NCBI GenBank assembly: GCA_028023455.1
Contig: JAQFVV010000112.1
Span: 248,001 to 312,000, forward strand
Reading direction: 5' to 3'
Origin: Epiperipatus broadwayi
Taxonomy: Eukaryota; Onychophora; Udeonychophora; Euonychophora; Peripatidae
DNA length: 64,000 nt
In this document: piece by piece, positions 11,160 through 22,284 of the stretch
Position numbering within the stretch: position 1 is the stretch's first letter
Layout of the letters: every line of letters begins with the position of its first letter
Notes under the pieces: model-generated
What the model saw: only the letters and a program-made list of their open reading frames with translations
Databases searched by the model: none
What the model was told of the DNA's origin: nothing
Program-made: the position numbers and the translations under genes

Positions 11160-11805
11160 ATGAAAATTAAGATAGGGGCAATAAATGTTTGGGGATTAGA
11201 CATGAAGAGAAAAATACAAGAAATCAATCACTGCATACAACAATTCCAAGCTACCATATTAGGACTATTAGAAATGAAAATTTATAATGGATCGCAAATA
11301 AATCCAGCATAACTTATGAGTAAAATGAGTTTCTGCGCATGCTCTAGAGACACACTAATGCCCTCAAGTGGCACAGGAATATTTAGTAGCCAAAAAAGTC
11401 CCTTCACGATGTTTAAAATAGTGTATATAGACACGAATCTATTAATAACCACATTTAATAATAAAAACTTCTCAATAAATATTATATTTGTATACATACC
11501 ACCAGGGCCAAACTGTAATCAACAGAATAATAATAACAATTAACTCAATTCCTATCCAACTATTCTTACAGGAGATTTCAACGTGAGTTATAAGAAATTT
11601 ATTACGAAATGGATACACCAGTTAACATTTCCATTCATGAGGGTAGAAGATTTTCTACCACCTAACTCCATATCCTTTTATAACAATAGACATGGAACTT
11701 TAATATAACTAATATTTTATTCCCCAATGCTGCATCATTCTATAGAAATCACATTTTCTCCAACCTCTTTTTCAGATCATGCAGCACAGATAATAATGCT
11801 AAACA
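11160..11805 (+). pseudogene. LINE B ORF2: APE endonuclease domain
   Basis: The frame opens MKIKIGAINVWGLDMKRK, matching the first EEP motif (conserved Asn). GLLEMK near 11260-11280 matches the catalytic-Glu motif. TGDFNVSY at about 11568-11591 matches the G-D-x-N motif. SDHAAQIIML at about 11772-11801 matches the terminal S-D-H motif. All catalytic positions are recognisable in order, but stops and frame changes lie between 11310 and 11800. This enzyme would nick target DNA to prime reverse transcription. Confidence 0.75.
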
Positions 11806-11904
11806 TAAACACACACCGCAGAGCAATAATTAATTTGCAAAAAAACGATCAGAATTCTACTGCCAGATAACACTACGGAGTCTTTCTTTTCAGAAATTTA
11901 TATA

Positions 11905-12743
11905 ATGATAAATAAAATAAATCAGCTTGAATTAGACCCAATATCCAGATACATAGTTTACAATAACACACTTTCTTTTAATATAAACCATATCACACAA
12001 AAATCAATTCCTCCCTCCAGACTAATCACATTAGCAGATGAAATACATAAAAGAATCAGTCTGTCTAAACTGGTTCAACATAATCAAACAAACATAATAA
12101 AACTCACCCAGCTCTATAAACAGACTTGCAATAAATTAAAACAATATCTAAGCATAAAAAAGAAAAAAAATTTGACTAGCACAGCCACACACTTGGACAC
12201 GCGGATGTATTAGGTGAGATTTTGGATATCCATCCATAAATAAAAGTTCCCATGGCGCTGGAATCGGAAAATAAGATTACAGCAGGATTTAACATGATTG
12301 CACCTATATATAACCATTTCAAAACAGCTAACTAAGCATGAACAATTCACACCTACAGAAGATTATTTTGGAACAACTGAAGATGAGATGCCATTTAAAA
12401 TCGAGGGTTTTAAGGTAATGTTAGAATCAATTCCTGCCACATGTCATCCAGGACCTCCAGGCATTCCACAGTACATACTTGCACATCTTAGCCAAATTAT
12501 AAACACATACCTGTGTCAATTGGCAAATTAAATATCACAAAAAATTTATAGCATACAGGGATTATACAAGATATCAATAATACCATTTATGGAAAAACAA
12601 GAACCTATTACCAAGATCACCAACTTAAGACCTATCTCAATGGAGCCTTTAGGAATTAAACTGCTAGAAAAAGTAATAAAAGTGAAAATTGAACCATTTA
12701 TACTGACAAAACTATCACGACATCAATATGCAAAGAAAGACTC
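11905..12743 (+). pseudogene. LINE B ORF2: linker and N-terminal RT
   Basis: A polar linker (11905-12213) is followed by CHPGPPGIPQYILAHLSQI at about 12440-12500, the start of the LINE RT. NLRPISMEPLGIKLLEKV at about 12625-12680 is the RT motif around the R-P-I signature. The frame reaches QYAKKDS at 12727-12743, where it is cut by the solo LTR. There is at least one frame break between 12213 and 12298. Confidence 0.75.
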
Positions 12744-13395
12744 TGTAATATCCGCACTTATGACTGTGCCAAGGTTATAACTGCAAGTCATGCTGTGCTG
12801 TCAGCAAATAACGTTATACAATTCCCATGCTGTTCTTTCTTAACGAAGCTCTCCAACGAATGCCTTGCTTTGCAACGAATGCTTCTCTCCGCAACTAATG
12901 TTCTTCTCTGCAACTAATGCTCTTCTTGCAACTAATGCTCTTCTTGCAACTAATGCTCTTCTCTGCTGCGGTGTCTTTTAGCTACACCCGTGAACTACAT
13001 TTTCACTGGGTGTGCTAGTCATTTACCACCAGCACTGACACGAGATATCTTTGCTGATGTTAAACAGACATCTCTCCAATACTGCTCGCTACTTACTACT
13101 GCTTGACTGCTCTCTACTGGAGTTGTTCTCTAATTCCTGCTAGATGTTACACCGTCTTCTATTCGCTCTCTGACAACTGCAACGATCTCAATCAATGCAC
13201 CGACCAATAAGGTAATGTCTCTTATCTAAAAGCATTTGTAATTAGCAAATACTTCTAGGAATTGTCGATCGCCATTACGTCAATGCACTAATTAAATTCC
13301 TCAGCTATCAGAGCGTGATCTAAAAACAGCCTTACGAATAAATTCTAATTTTTCTGGAGTGCACAAAAATGTCTGCCATTTTTAAAAACACTACA
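12744..13395. mobile_element. Solo LTR, 652 bp, inserted in LINE B RT
   Basis: The insert begins TGTAATATCC and ends CACTACA, giving TG...CA ends. It is flanked by the direct repeat GACTC (12739-12743 and 13396-13400). Removing the insert and one repeat brings the QYAKKDS and STGQAALIFK halves of the RT into one frame, which confirms the borders. It is visibly richer in G+C than its host, holds a minisatellite (about 12855-12965) and an AATAAA near 13339. No internal coding region remains, so it is a solo LTR left by LTR-LTR recombination. The superfamily (Gypsy or BEL type) is not determined and neither is the strand. Confidence 0.88.
12855..12965. repeat. 18-20 bp minisatellite within the solo LTR
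   Basis: About six units of the type GCAACTAATGCTCTTCTT, the first ones diverged (CAACGAATGC...), lie head to tail in the 5' part of the LTR. Confidence 0.85.
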
Positions 13396-14160
13396 GACTC
13401 ATCCACAGGTCAGGCAGCACTAATCTTTAAAACTATAATTAATTTAGTTATTAAAAAGAATATGCTCCAATTGCAGTACAACTAGATTTTGAAAGTGCTT
13501 TCGATTCAGTACCAATAAAAATCTTACTAAACCAACTAAAGGAAACACAAATACCATGATCAATATTATACACAATAGCCAACCTACTTTTAAACAGAGC
13601 AATAGATATCACACTTAATGGAAGAACCTCATCATCATTTTATGCCACTCAATCAATACCACAGGGGTCACCACTAAGTACATTACTGTTTACATTCTAC
13701 ATAAACCCTTTATGGAAGAAATTGAAAAAAAAATACAGGGAGTGTTAATGCCAATAGACCCTGTATAGCTTATATGGACGATATCACAATATTATTAACA
13801 TCAAAAAAGCAACTACAATCACTACAAAACATCATAGAAGAATGTACAAAAAAATTCAAACTTAAAATCAATATCAATAAGTCAGCTACTTGGACAATTT
13901 TTACAGTGAAAATAAACAAACAAATTTATCAAGGAAAGCCCAGCAGTTTTCTAGGTTTACCATTTTATCTGGGAATGAATCAAATGAGAACAAGAATACA
14001 AAATAAACTCAAAGTGGATGCAGAAAGAATCACAGAATCATTATCCAGATCATATCTATCAATACGCAAAAATATCACTATTCAATCAGCTCATAATGTC
14101 AAAAATAAGCTACTATTTACCAATAATCAGTTTCACAAAGCCATTTATAGCCTCAATTAA
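13396..14160 (+). pseudogene. LINE B ORF2: reverse transcriptase core
   Basis: The frame resumes with SSTGQAALIFKTIINLVI. LDFESAFDSVP at about 13480-13513 carries the first catalytic Asp. QSIPQGSPLSTLLF at about 13650-13690 is the template-grip motif. YMDDITILL at 13771-13797 carries the two catalytic Asps. The thumb region continues to 14160. The catalytic residues are all kept, but single-base frame changes (about 13470 and 13740) and stops disable the gene. Confidence 0.85.
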
Positions 14161-14181
14161 CTCTTTTTGTAACAAACTATT

Positions 14182-14995
14182 ATGGAACAGAAACTAGTTT
14201 CCATTTCAATAAAGCAACTTAACCAAACAACAAAATGGAATGGTCTGGGACTTCACTCAATATATGTGTTTCAGACACAAAAAACAATAAATCTGCTAAT
14301 AGCTATAGTCAAAAAGTTTCCAGATATTGAACCAATATTGAAGATCACACCCACAGATCGCCCACCACCTGTAAACAATTATATCTTTACATTCCTTGAA
14401 AGCATTGAGGCCATCAAAAACAAAGTAACATTTAAAAGTCCAGTAAAATATACATATTGGCAAATACATGATTTCTTAACACAAAAACAATCTAAGAATA
14501 TTTGTACTAGGAATTGATAACAGCCAATTACTTAAAAAATTTAGGAAATGGTACCTGGAACCAAAATTTTACGATTTCATAATTAAAGTCAATTTGAAAG
14601 CATTACCTACAAGTCATTTTATAAGATACAGAAGATTCTATAGAAATATAGATCCCTTGTGTATGCTGTGTCACAGGGATGAGGAAACACAGGACTATTT
14701 TATACATAACTGCTCAGGACTTGAAAAAGTAAGACAGATGATGGTTGGTGGATATAGGAAAAATGGAACCACAATAGATGAGATACTACAAACATTCAAA
14801 AATAATGGAATACCCACCATAAGGGCAGCCACTTTCAGCCTATATGCATTCTGGTGTACCAGATGCACTTTTACACTGGGGAACAACACGAGAAGGCACC
14901 CTAACACCTATAAAAATAAATTGCAAAAAATAAGGGAAAGAGACAGCATTATTGCACCACCTGATATCTTTGCAGCAACATGGTCTTTTTTTTAA
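14182..14995 (+). pseudogene. LINE B ORF2 C-terminus with CCHC motif
   Basis: The segment 14182-14517 has KWNGLGLHSI, like the G-L-G motif downstream of RT in L1/Tx1 elements. At about 14655-14715 the chain reads CMLCHRDEETQDYFIHNCS, a C-X2-C...H-X4-C motif usual near the ORF2 end. The frame ends at 14995 in a run of phenylalanines. A frame change lies near 14517. Confidence 0.75.
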
Positions 14996-15169
14996 AATTC
15001 AGACCACTTTATAATAAAGGATATAATAGGAAAGGGCAAAGGCAGCAAACCCAGGGAAATATGAAGTGCAAAGAGACTCTAGTCAAACATACAGACTGGA
15101 ATATAATAACTTGTAAACCTATGTATAACACTATGCATAATCAACAACCAATGTAACCACTTATTTTTG

Positions 15170-16250
15170 AATAAAGTTACCTTTGAAACATAAAAGTAAG
15201 GTAAATTATTTTTTAAACATAACCCAAAAAAGACCCTCTTGTCAATAAAAATTAAAGAAACAACTATTATTGTCCCATTGTCAAAAATATTATTTGGGAA
15301 ATTAAAATAATTTATAAACGAAAGAAAGTCAAATCGGTTGTCAATCAAATGTAAAATAAAAGTAACTTAAATTTTTATTTAAACATACACAAAAAACCCC
15401 TTTCTCCCAATAATTGTTGTCGGCAATCAAATGTAAAATAAAAGTAATGTAAATTATTATTTAATCACAACCCAAAAACATCCCTCCCACTAATTATTGT
15501 CAATCAAATGTACACCACGAAAAGTAACGTAAACTATTATATAAACATACACCCCTTCTCCCAATAATTGTTGTCGACAATCATACACACACAAAAAAAT
15601 CACCCCTTCCAATAATTATTGTCAATCAAATGTAAACCTATAAAAGTAAGGTAAATTATTATTTAAACATAACCCAAATTACTATTTGAACATACACCAA
15701 AAAACACCCTCCTGTCAATAAAAATTAAAGAAACAACTATTATTGTCCCATTGTCAAAAATATTATTTGTGTAACCAAAACCATAATTTATAAACGAAAG
15801 AAAGTTAAATTGGTTGTCAATCAAATGTAACCAATAAAAGTACCTTAAATTTTTATTTAAACATACACACACCCAAAAAAAAACACTTCTCCCAATATTT
15901 GTTGTCGGCAATCAAATGTAAAATAAAAGTAACTGTAAATTATTATTTAATCGTACACAAAAACGCCCCTCCCACTAATTGTTGTCAATCAAATGTAAAC
16001 TTATAAAAGTAACATAAATTATTATTTAAAGATACATCAAAAAAACCTGTTCTCTCTTTAATTTTGTCAATCAAATTTTAAAAAACAGTAATACTATTTA
16101 AAAAACACAAATTACTATTTGAACATACACCAAAAAAGACCCTCTTGTCAATAAAAATTGAAAAAACAACTATTATTATCCCATTATCAAAAATATTATT
16201 TGGGGAAAATAATTTAGAAACAAAAGAAAGTAAAATTTGTAAACAAAAAA
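15170..16250. repeat. 3' tandem array of LINE B with higher-order structure
   Basis: At least a dozen monomers built on TCAATCAAATGTAAAATAAA appear. The longer unit with GACCCTCTTGTCAATAAAAA and ATTGTCCCATTGTC recurs at about 15230, 15705 and 16140. The repeating block of roughly 450-480 bp thus contains several short monomers plus one long unit. It is the same repertoire and orientation as the 5' array. Confidence 0.85.
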
Positions 16251-16305
16251 AAGTCAATATTAATAGAGAATCACTAGTCCAGGAAAGGTCAATAACATTT
16301 GTGGC

Positions 16306-16740
16306 TTGAGAATAGGTTTTAGGAAGACAAGAATGGGGGTGGTTATAGTGTAAATAGCCATTGGAGATAGTCAAACTATAATGTAGTGGTACAGTAGAAT
16401 GTATGAATGCCTAATTAGGGATATACAAAGTTTCAAAGAAAAGGGGAAGAGAAGAATGGTTATAGGGGATATGAATGGGCATATTGAAGAAATTGATGAT
16501 GTAAGTAATAAGAATGGACAGCTTTTGAAGTGTTTTTGTCAGAGAATGAATTTGGCCATTGGAAATTTATTGAATATTTATGAGGGAAAATACATATGGT
16601 CTAGAAATAATATATTCCACACAATAGATTATGTATTAGTAGAGAAAGAAGGAGGGAATAAAATATGAAAAGTTAAGGTGTTTGATAATGAAGAGAGAGT
16701 ATGTTTTAGTGATCATAACTTTTTTTTAATAGAAATGGTT
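16306..16740 (+). pseudogene. LINE A ORF2: C-terminal part of APE endonuclease
   Basis: From about 16312 the chain reads GLRIGFRKTRMGVVIV. MVIGDMNGH (about 16456-16482) follows with the G-D-x-N motif. TIDYVLV lies at 16621-16641 and SDHN at 16708-16719, the last catalytic motif. Together with 7793-7997 this completes one endonuclease fold. Stops at about 16360 and 16409 and a frame change near 16665 show it is inactive. Confidence 0.75.
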
Positions 16741-17221
16741 AGTAATGTGATGAAAAATAGTAATAAAAGTAGAAAGGATAATGAAAGATGTAGATGGAGA
16801 GTGAATGATAAGAATAGGAAGAGTTTAAAATAAAAGTTGAAACCATGGAAGAGTTGGTTGGGGTGAGTATAAGGACTGTTGTGGTGAAATAGAAAAAGTG
16901 TCAAATAGGGCTTTAGGTGAGAATATTCAGAAGAATAAAAGTAATAGGAAAGTGAGAGTTAGTAAAAGTATAAAAGAGAGGGGGAAAGCATGCAGGGAAT
17001 ATAAGTGTGATATTAAGAACAAAGAAAGTAAAAAAGACATTAATACTAAATGAGAAAAGTACTTATAAAAAAGAAATTGGCCAAAATAGATAATTATATA
17101 GAGAGAATGAAATTGAATAGTAAATTATTGGAATATATTAATAAAAGTGGAAGAGATGGAAGTAAAAAAATTTTAAAATACATTAAAAGTAGCAATGTAG
17201 GTGAGAGAGAATTAGTATTAC
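16306..17221 (+). mobile_element. LINE A, piece 2 of 3 (rest of endonuclease and linker)
   Basis: Continues LINE A coding sequence where piece 1 stopped and breaks off in TATTAC at 17216-17221. The same TATTAC restarts the element at 27368. The linker portion (about 16840-17221) aligns closely with the uninterrupted copy at 33554-33925, which has the sequence continuing straight across this point. Confidence 0.82.
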
Positions 17222-17239
17222 CAGGGTGCTTTAATGGAT

Positions 17240-18180
17240 AACCCACTAAAAGAACCAATTATTGCACGGATAGCGAAAACTATAAAGAACAAGCAGTTAA
17301 ATAATTACTCCAATGAATGGAACAAGAAAATTATTAACATCAATCAATTTCTAGCTGACCACTTTATCATTTGCTTATAAAAAGATAAGGGGAGCAGATT
17401 TGTATTGATAAATGACAATGAGTATAATAATAAAATTAACACCCAAATTGAGAAATTAAAATTTGCAAATTTAAATGATTTCAATAATAGGCTTAACAGA
17501 GATAGATTCATATCTACTATACTACGTATAAAGCGTGACAGCAATTTCACAAAAGCTTAATATTTTTGTATATATCTGTCAACCTCCTCTCCCCCTAGAA
17601 TCTTTACTAATGTTAAGCTTCACAAACCTAATAAACCTTTAAGATTGATGATCGATTTCAGAAGGGCACACTACTTCAACATGGCAGTTTTGGTTAATCA
17701 TTGGCTTATCTACACATTAGGCTTTTACGATCATACCATCAAATCACCATTCAATTTTGTAGAAAGAATTAAACACTGTTGTACTACCAATGTTCAAAAT
17801 CACACCATTTGATGTTACTGAGCTATATGGCTCAATTGACCTCAGACAATCAATTAAAATAGTCAATGATGCATTAATTGCAAGAAACTGTCCACCTACA
17901 TCAGCTAAATTCATAATTAAATTTTTAAAATGGCTTGATCTAAATATAGTTGCTATTTTCAGTGATAAATGGTTTAACATGCACAACGGTTGGCCTATGG
18001 GTCTCCCGCTAAGTGGTATATTAGCAAGTGTTGTACTGGACCATTATGAAAAGCAAATACTATCCGCATTCCTCAGGTCAACTCCACACATGATATACAC
18101 ACATTACATTGATGATATATTTATTGCAGTTCCAGAGGACATCATTACCAATCTCTACAATAGCCTCCAGAATACATTTT
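17240..18180 (+). pseudogene. Penelope-like reverse transcriptase
   Basis: Read across two frames. A linker region is followed by PRIFTNVKLHKPNKPLRL (about 17596-17650), matching the K-x-HK...P-x-RP motif of Penelope-like RTs. Then come FDVTELYGSIDLRQSI (first catalytic Asp, about 17805-17855), GWPMGLPLSGILASVVLD (about 17985-18040) and YIDDIF with the two catalytic Asps (18106-18123). The open frame 17790-18182 is 130 codons. The G-L-P-x-S-x-x-L-A motif is typical of Penelope-like and telomerase-related RTs and unlike the LINE QG-x-x-LSP. Stops upstream (for example 17380 and 17558) show decay. Confidence 0.85.
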
Positions 18181-18990
18181 AGCTTATTTTCACTACAACT
18201 TGGGAAAACCAAGCTAATCAGGTTAAATACCTTGACATATGTGTCAGTAGAATTATAGATAGGCTAGACTACCAAATGGTAGTTAAATCTTTGGAAGCAT
18301 CCTAATTATTATGCACCCCAATCCCACAAACTCGCAGCCCTCTCTTCATTCATGTTTAGAAACCATAATCTATGGAAATATGAGGCAGATAAAAGAAATA
18401 ATCTCATTAATTATATTGCAGATTTAATAAAAATAGAACACACTCAATCATCCATTAACAGAAAAGTTAATAAATTCTTTTATAGAATAAACCATAATTA
18501 CAAAAAAAAAGCAAACCAAGAATCCTAATTCTATACATCCATTCAACAGCCAAAAACTTTATTAATAAACTATCATGTGACTTTGAAGTCACTTTCCATT
18601 CACCTTCTAACACCAATAAACTTATCAATAACACCAAAGACAGGATCAACCCCAAACTCACCCCTCAAGTTGTATACAAAATCACCTGCCCCCAAAGAAA
18701 TTGCATGGCAACGTATTATGGAGAAACTAATACCAACATTGCAACCAGAGTAACTCAACATGGATACCTTTATAACAGGACTAAAACTAAGCTTGAAGGC
18801 AATTTAATTTTCATTGAGCATGAGAGAGCTACTGGCCATGCCTTCCTACCCACCACAGCCACTGTTATCTACTCTGAAAGAAACCGATATTAAACGCAAA
18901 GTCAGGGAAACGATATTAAACACAAAGTCAGGGCAGCTTACTACATAGTAAATGACTCATCAACAATTAATAGAAGAGAGACCTTCTCTG
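18181..18990 (+). pseudogene. Penelope-like C-terminus with GIY-YIG endonuclease
   Basis: After a basic linker with several stops, the chain VYKITC...NC (from 18671) and TYYGET (18711-18728) gives the GIY-YIG-type start with the Cys pair seen in Penelope elements. TRVTQHG follows with the catalytic Arg, then IEHERATGHAF with conserved Glu/His. The end reads INRRE followed by a short hydrophobic stretch, matching the usual C-terminus of these proteins. The 62-codon open part is 18705-18893. This domain would nick DNA for target-primed reverse transcription. Confidence 0.8.
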
Positions 18991-19180
18991 TCTTGAGGGT
19001 GGTATATGTGGTGTCTTCACACAAATTTGCATTAATATTATAGTTCTTAACTAAACTCCAGTAGCCATGAATATGGAACTATAAACTGTCCTGAAAATGC
19101 TTGGAAGTAACTTTATAATATTACTTATGTTTAACAGCTTCATTATCTGTGTGCAAAGCATATATATTTATATATTATAT

Positions 19181-21659
19181 TATACCGGTTACTGTTTACT
19201 CCATTAATATGAGCATGCGCATAAATCGAACATGACAAGAAATATGGAGACATGCTGGAGTAAGAAGAAATTCAAAGACTACCATAATAGTGCTATGGAC
19301 ACAGAGGATACTTATAGAAAGATTGATTCTTACATACCTTTGGGGGATAACTCTAAACTAACCTCTCGTGCCACTCTCAGAAGGAAATTTTACTCTCCTC
19401 CTGAAAGGATATGCAAGTTCAAATAACATTAGGGCATATGTGCCAATAAATAATTATTCATAAAAAAATAATAAGTATCCTCATGAAAATAAAGATTTAG
19501 GACCTGGTAAGAAGGTATCCCATTTACTAGCTCAGCGTATTCTTATACTCAGTTACAAGAATGGGGATCGAAAAACTCGCATAACTAATTAATATGAGGG
19601 TTAGAGAAAGTAAATGATAAAAAAGATAAAATATATGGCAGTAGTTGCTTCAGAATTATATCTTTTATTAACCCAATATCCCCTACCATTTATAACATAA
19701 ATATAAAATCAAAATTCCCAAATTGAATAAATATATAATGAAAATCATACAATACATAAATCATTTTTATAAAACAAATTATAAGCATATGGAAATACTT
19801 GTCAAAATAATTGTTAAACTAAATAAAGGAAATTTCTTTCTTAATAATAAAAATATATTAAATAATTAATATGGGAGAGATAGTGCTCTGTGGATTATAA
19901 ACTCACACATGTGTATTAAGCAAATAAGGAAAAATTAATGTTACATACAAGGTGTATTGGTTTGCGTATTTACATAAACATATTTATGAAGTGGGTATTA
20001 ACTTGTTATAAAATAAACACACACATAAAAAAAATAATAGTATACCTGACAAAGTTTGTAGGCTTCGTTCTTTTATGGGTTTGAGTGGGCGGTCTATCTG
20101 TTCATCGACTGCAACAAGGGCTGGACTTGACGGTGGTACAAGTTCATAGAATTAGTCATCATCACTTTGGTGTTTGGTGATCTCGGCTTTCACATTATGT
20201 TGGGACAGCAGGAGCGGAGCTGGACAGATGCGCTGAAGTGAGCTTCTACTCCATAATCATTTTATATGCAGGCGAATGCTTAATTGGCATCTTTAAGTTG
20301 GAGAGACTGATATTAAACAGGATATTAAACACTATAAATCATCCTTTCTTGTTTTATGGATCTTAGGTTAACTGCAGGCTTCGATGGCGCATTGTAATTA
20401 AGCTTCCATCAGCATCAACTGACTGGTTAATTGCTAGATTATTTGAATTGTGGCCTGGATTAATGTCCATTGATTTAGAATGATGGAATGAGTATTATTT
20501 CTTTTTCTTTTGATAAGAATAAATCTTCTGGCTTATAAGGTATCAGAATCGGCATAATTAAAAAGTTGCATGATTTCGCGTGTTTCCCAGAATAGCATTA
20601 GCTTCCCAAAATTAGAAATAGGCTCCCAATAAGATTTGCCTTTTTAACAGCAAGACAAAAGTGAACTGCTCTTTTCAAAAAGTAAAGGTAAACTCTTCTC
20701 TTTGAAAAACAAAGGTGAACTGCCCTTTCACAACTTCAGAACAGATATCCCTCCTCAATACAATCTCAATTTAGGTATCCCCTCCACGACACAAAAATTA
20801 AATAATTAGATCTTATTGAATTGGTTTTAGTTTTACTAATTGGTTTAGCCCATTCTTAAAACATTCCAATGTAATCGCCCAAGTGATCTCAAAAATTTCA
20901 TTTCCAATTAGTTTATTTATATCCATTCAGATCTCAACATCTCTGATGACAATTTTAATAACTAATAACATATTTTTACTTTTATTAATTCCAATATCAC
21001 AAGCGAAGCTTTTTTTAACAAAAAAAATGTTTTACATAACTTGAACATTTCTCTCCATGCATTATCACAAGTTTAATTAAACTCCTTTTGTCCAGTTAAA
21101 ATTATTTTAGAGTGGACAGAAAACCAGAATGCCTTTAGGCTTATTTTTTTAAATTTAAGACAATGGCCCCCCTCCCTTGCTCAAATGCAACTGAAGAGAA
21201 AAAATATCCATTAAAACTCCGATTTTGAAATTATTCTTAAATATTTTTAAATAATAGTATGTTAAATTCTCCCTTTTACATTGATTGTAAGCACTCACAA
21301 AAAAAAAAAAAATACGTACTGACAAATTGTAAATAAACATGTTAGCATTTCTTTAACAAACAAAACAAAAATCTTCAAAATTATAATTACATTTTGGAGT
21401 TTCTTCCTCTTTAAAAAAATAATAAAAATAAACAAAAATCAAATTTACAAATGCATATTTCTAAGCTTTTAAATATCGGCTTTAACCATATGTGTGTGTG
21501 AGTTTATATTATTACCACAGTTCTCTCTCAATTTATAACAAATATTGATTATATAAATTGTATACCTCCCCCTCTTTAATGGCTATTTAAATATTTTAGA
21601 CCATTTATTCATTTAACCTTAGCTTGTGCTTGGCCACATCAAACATGCCTGGCATAATA
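19181..21659 (-). repeat. Left (3') LTR of the long-LTR element
   Basis: Starts TATACCGGTTACTG and ends CTGGCATAATA. It aligns over its whole length with 24822-27361. Sampled stretches look roughly 94-96% identical by eye. A 28-bp segment present in the other copy near 26920 is absent here. No open frame of note. Confidence 0.9.
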
Positions 21660-21668
21660 CCCCCCTCC
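21660..21668 (-). other. Polypurine tract next to 3' LTR
   Basis: CCCCCCTCC on the plus strand is GGAGGGGGG on the element strand, directly 5' of the LTR. This is the expected place for the primer of plus-strand DNA synthesis. Confidence 0.65.
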
Positions 21669-22284
21669 GACATGAGACATTTAAATGGATTTTATCATTT
21701 AATGTCTTACTTACTAACCGTATTTTCCAAAAACATAAAATTTTATACTATGGATTTTTAGTGAACAGAAGGCATGATGTCCAGAACCCAGAGGTATGGA
21801 TTCCCATCTCCCAAGCATTTATGCACACAGGCCAAGTCTGTGTCAATCTCCCCAGCCCAGAAACACAGATCTCGGTCATATCTAGAGCTCTGTGACATCC
21901 AGGCAAAGTAGAATGTGAGAGTCAGATGACTACATCTTGAAGCACTCATCCCAGAGGAATTTTCATCTCTGCCATTCACTGCAGTTATGCTCATTCCTTA
22001 TTGAGGCTTACAGAGTCTTTTACAGTGGAATAAAACCCAGAGAAATTTTCATCTCTGCCACAGTGTCACAGAACTTTCAGACCATGCAAGGACCTCCAAC
22101 CATTCTGCACTATCACCATCTCTAACCCCAGGGTACAGAAAGCACAGACTGACCTACACACACAACACTCAGAAGACTGAAGTTCACACATCCAACCCTC
22201 AAACAACATGACCATTTATTATAAAAACCTACTTTCTATCCTTACTACACCCAGGCCTACATGAAGGTGATTTAGCCCCCTTTC
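21669..22284 (-). other. 3' internal region of the long-LTR element, no domain
   Basis: Richer in G+C than the flanks. The string AGAGATGAAAATT(T/C)CTCTGGG on the minus strand occurs twice (about 21952-21974 and 22036-22058). No retroviral-type enzyme motif is visible on either strand. Confidence 0.5.

Larger units (their letters stand above)
8745..16305 (+). mobile_element. LINE B: L1/Tx1-like non-LTR retrotransposon inserted in LINE A
   Basis: Near-complete but inactive element. In order it has a 5' tandem array (8745-9180), a leader, ORF1 with a zinc-knuckle start (9617-11154), ORF2 with APE endonuclease, RT and a terminal CCHC motif (11160-14995), and a 3' tandem array of the same monomers (15170-16250). 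The RT is split by a solo LTR (12744-13395). The order ORF1 (RNA-binding/zinc knuckle) then EN, RT and C-X2-C...H...C, with a GLG motif after RT, resembles L1/Tx1-group elements. Exact ends are uncertain. The 5' end may reach back to about 7998, because LINE A endonuclease resumes at about 16306. Confidence 0.7.
17222..19180 (+). mobile_element. Penelope-like element inserted in LINE A
   Basis: The insertion begins right after TATTAC (17216-17221). The matching TATTAC at 27368-27373 marks the other side, so a 6-bp target duplication is likely. The content is a Penelope-type RT followed by a GIY-YIG endonuclease. A non-coding tail (18990-19180) ends in TA-rich sequence, and into this tail the long-LTR element was later inserted. 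Confidence 0.75.

Noticed and set aside
21626-22125. Plus-strand frames in the long-LTR element and an opposite 78-codon minus-strand frame
   Set aside because: No match to protease, RT or integrase motifs. Considered non-coding 3' region.
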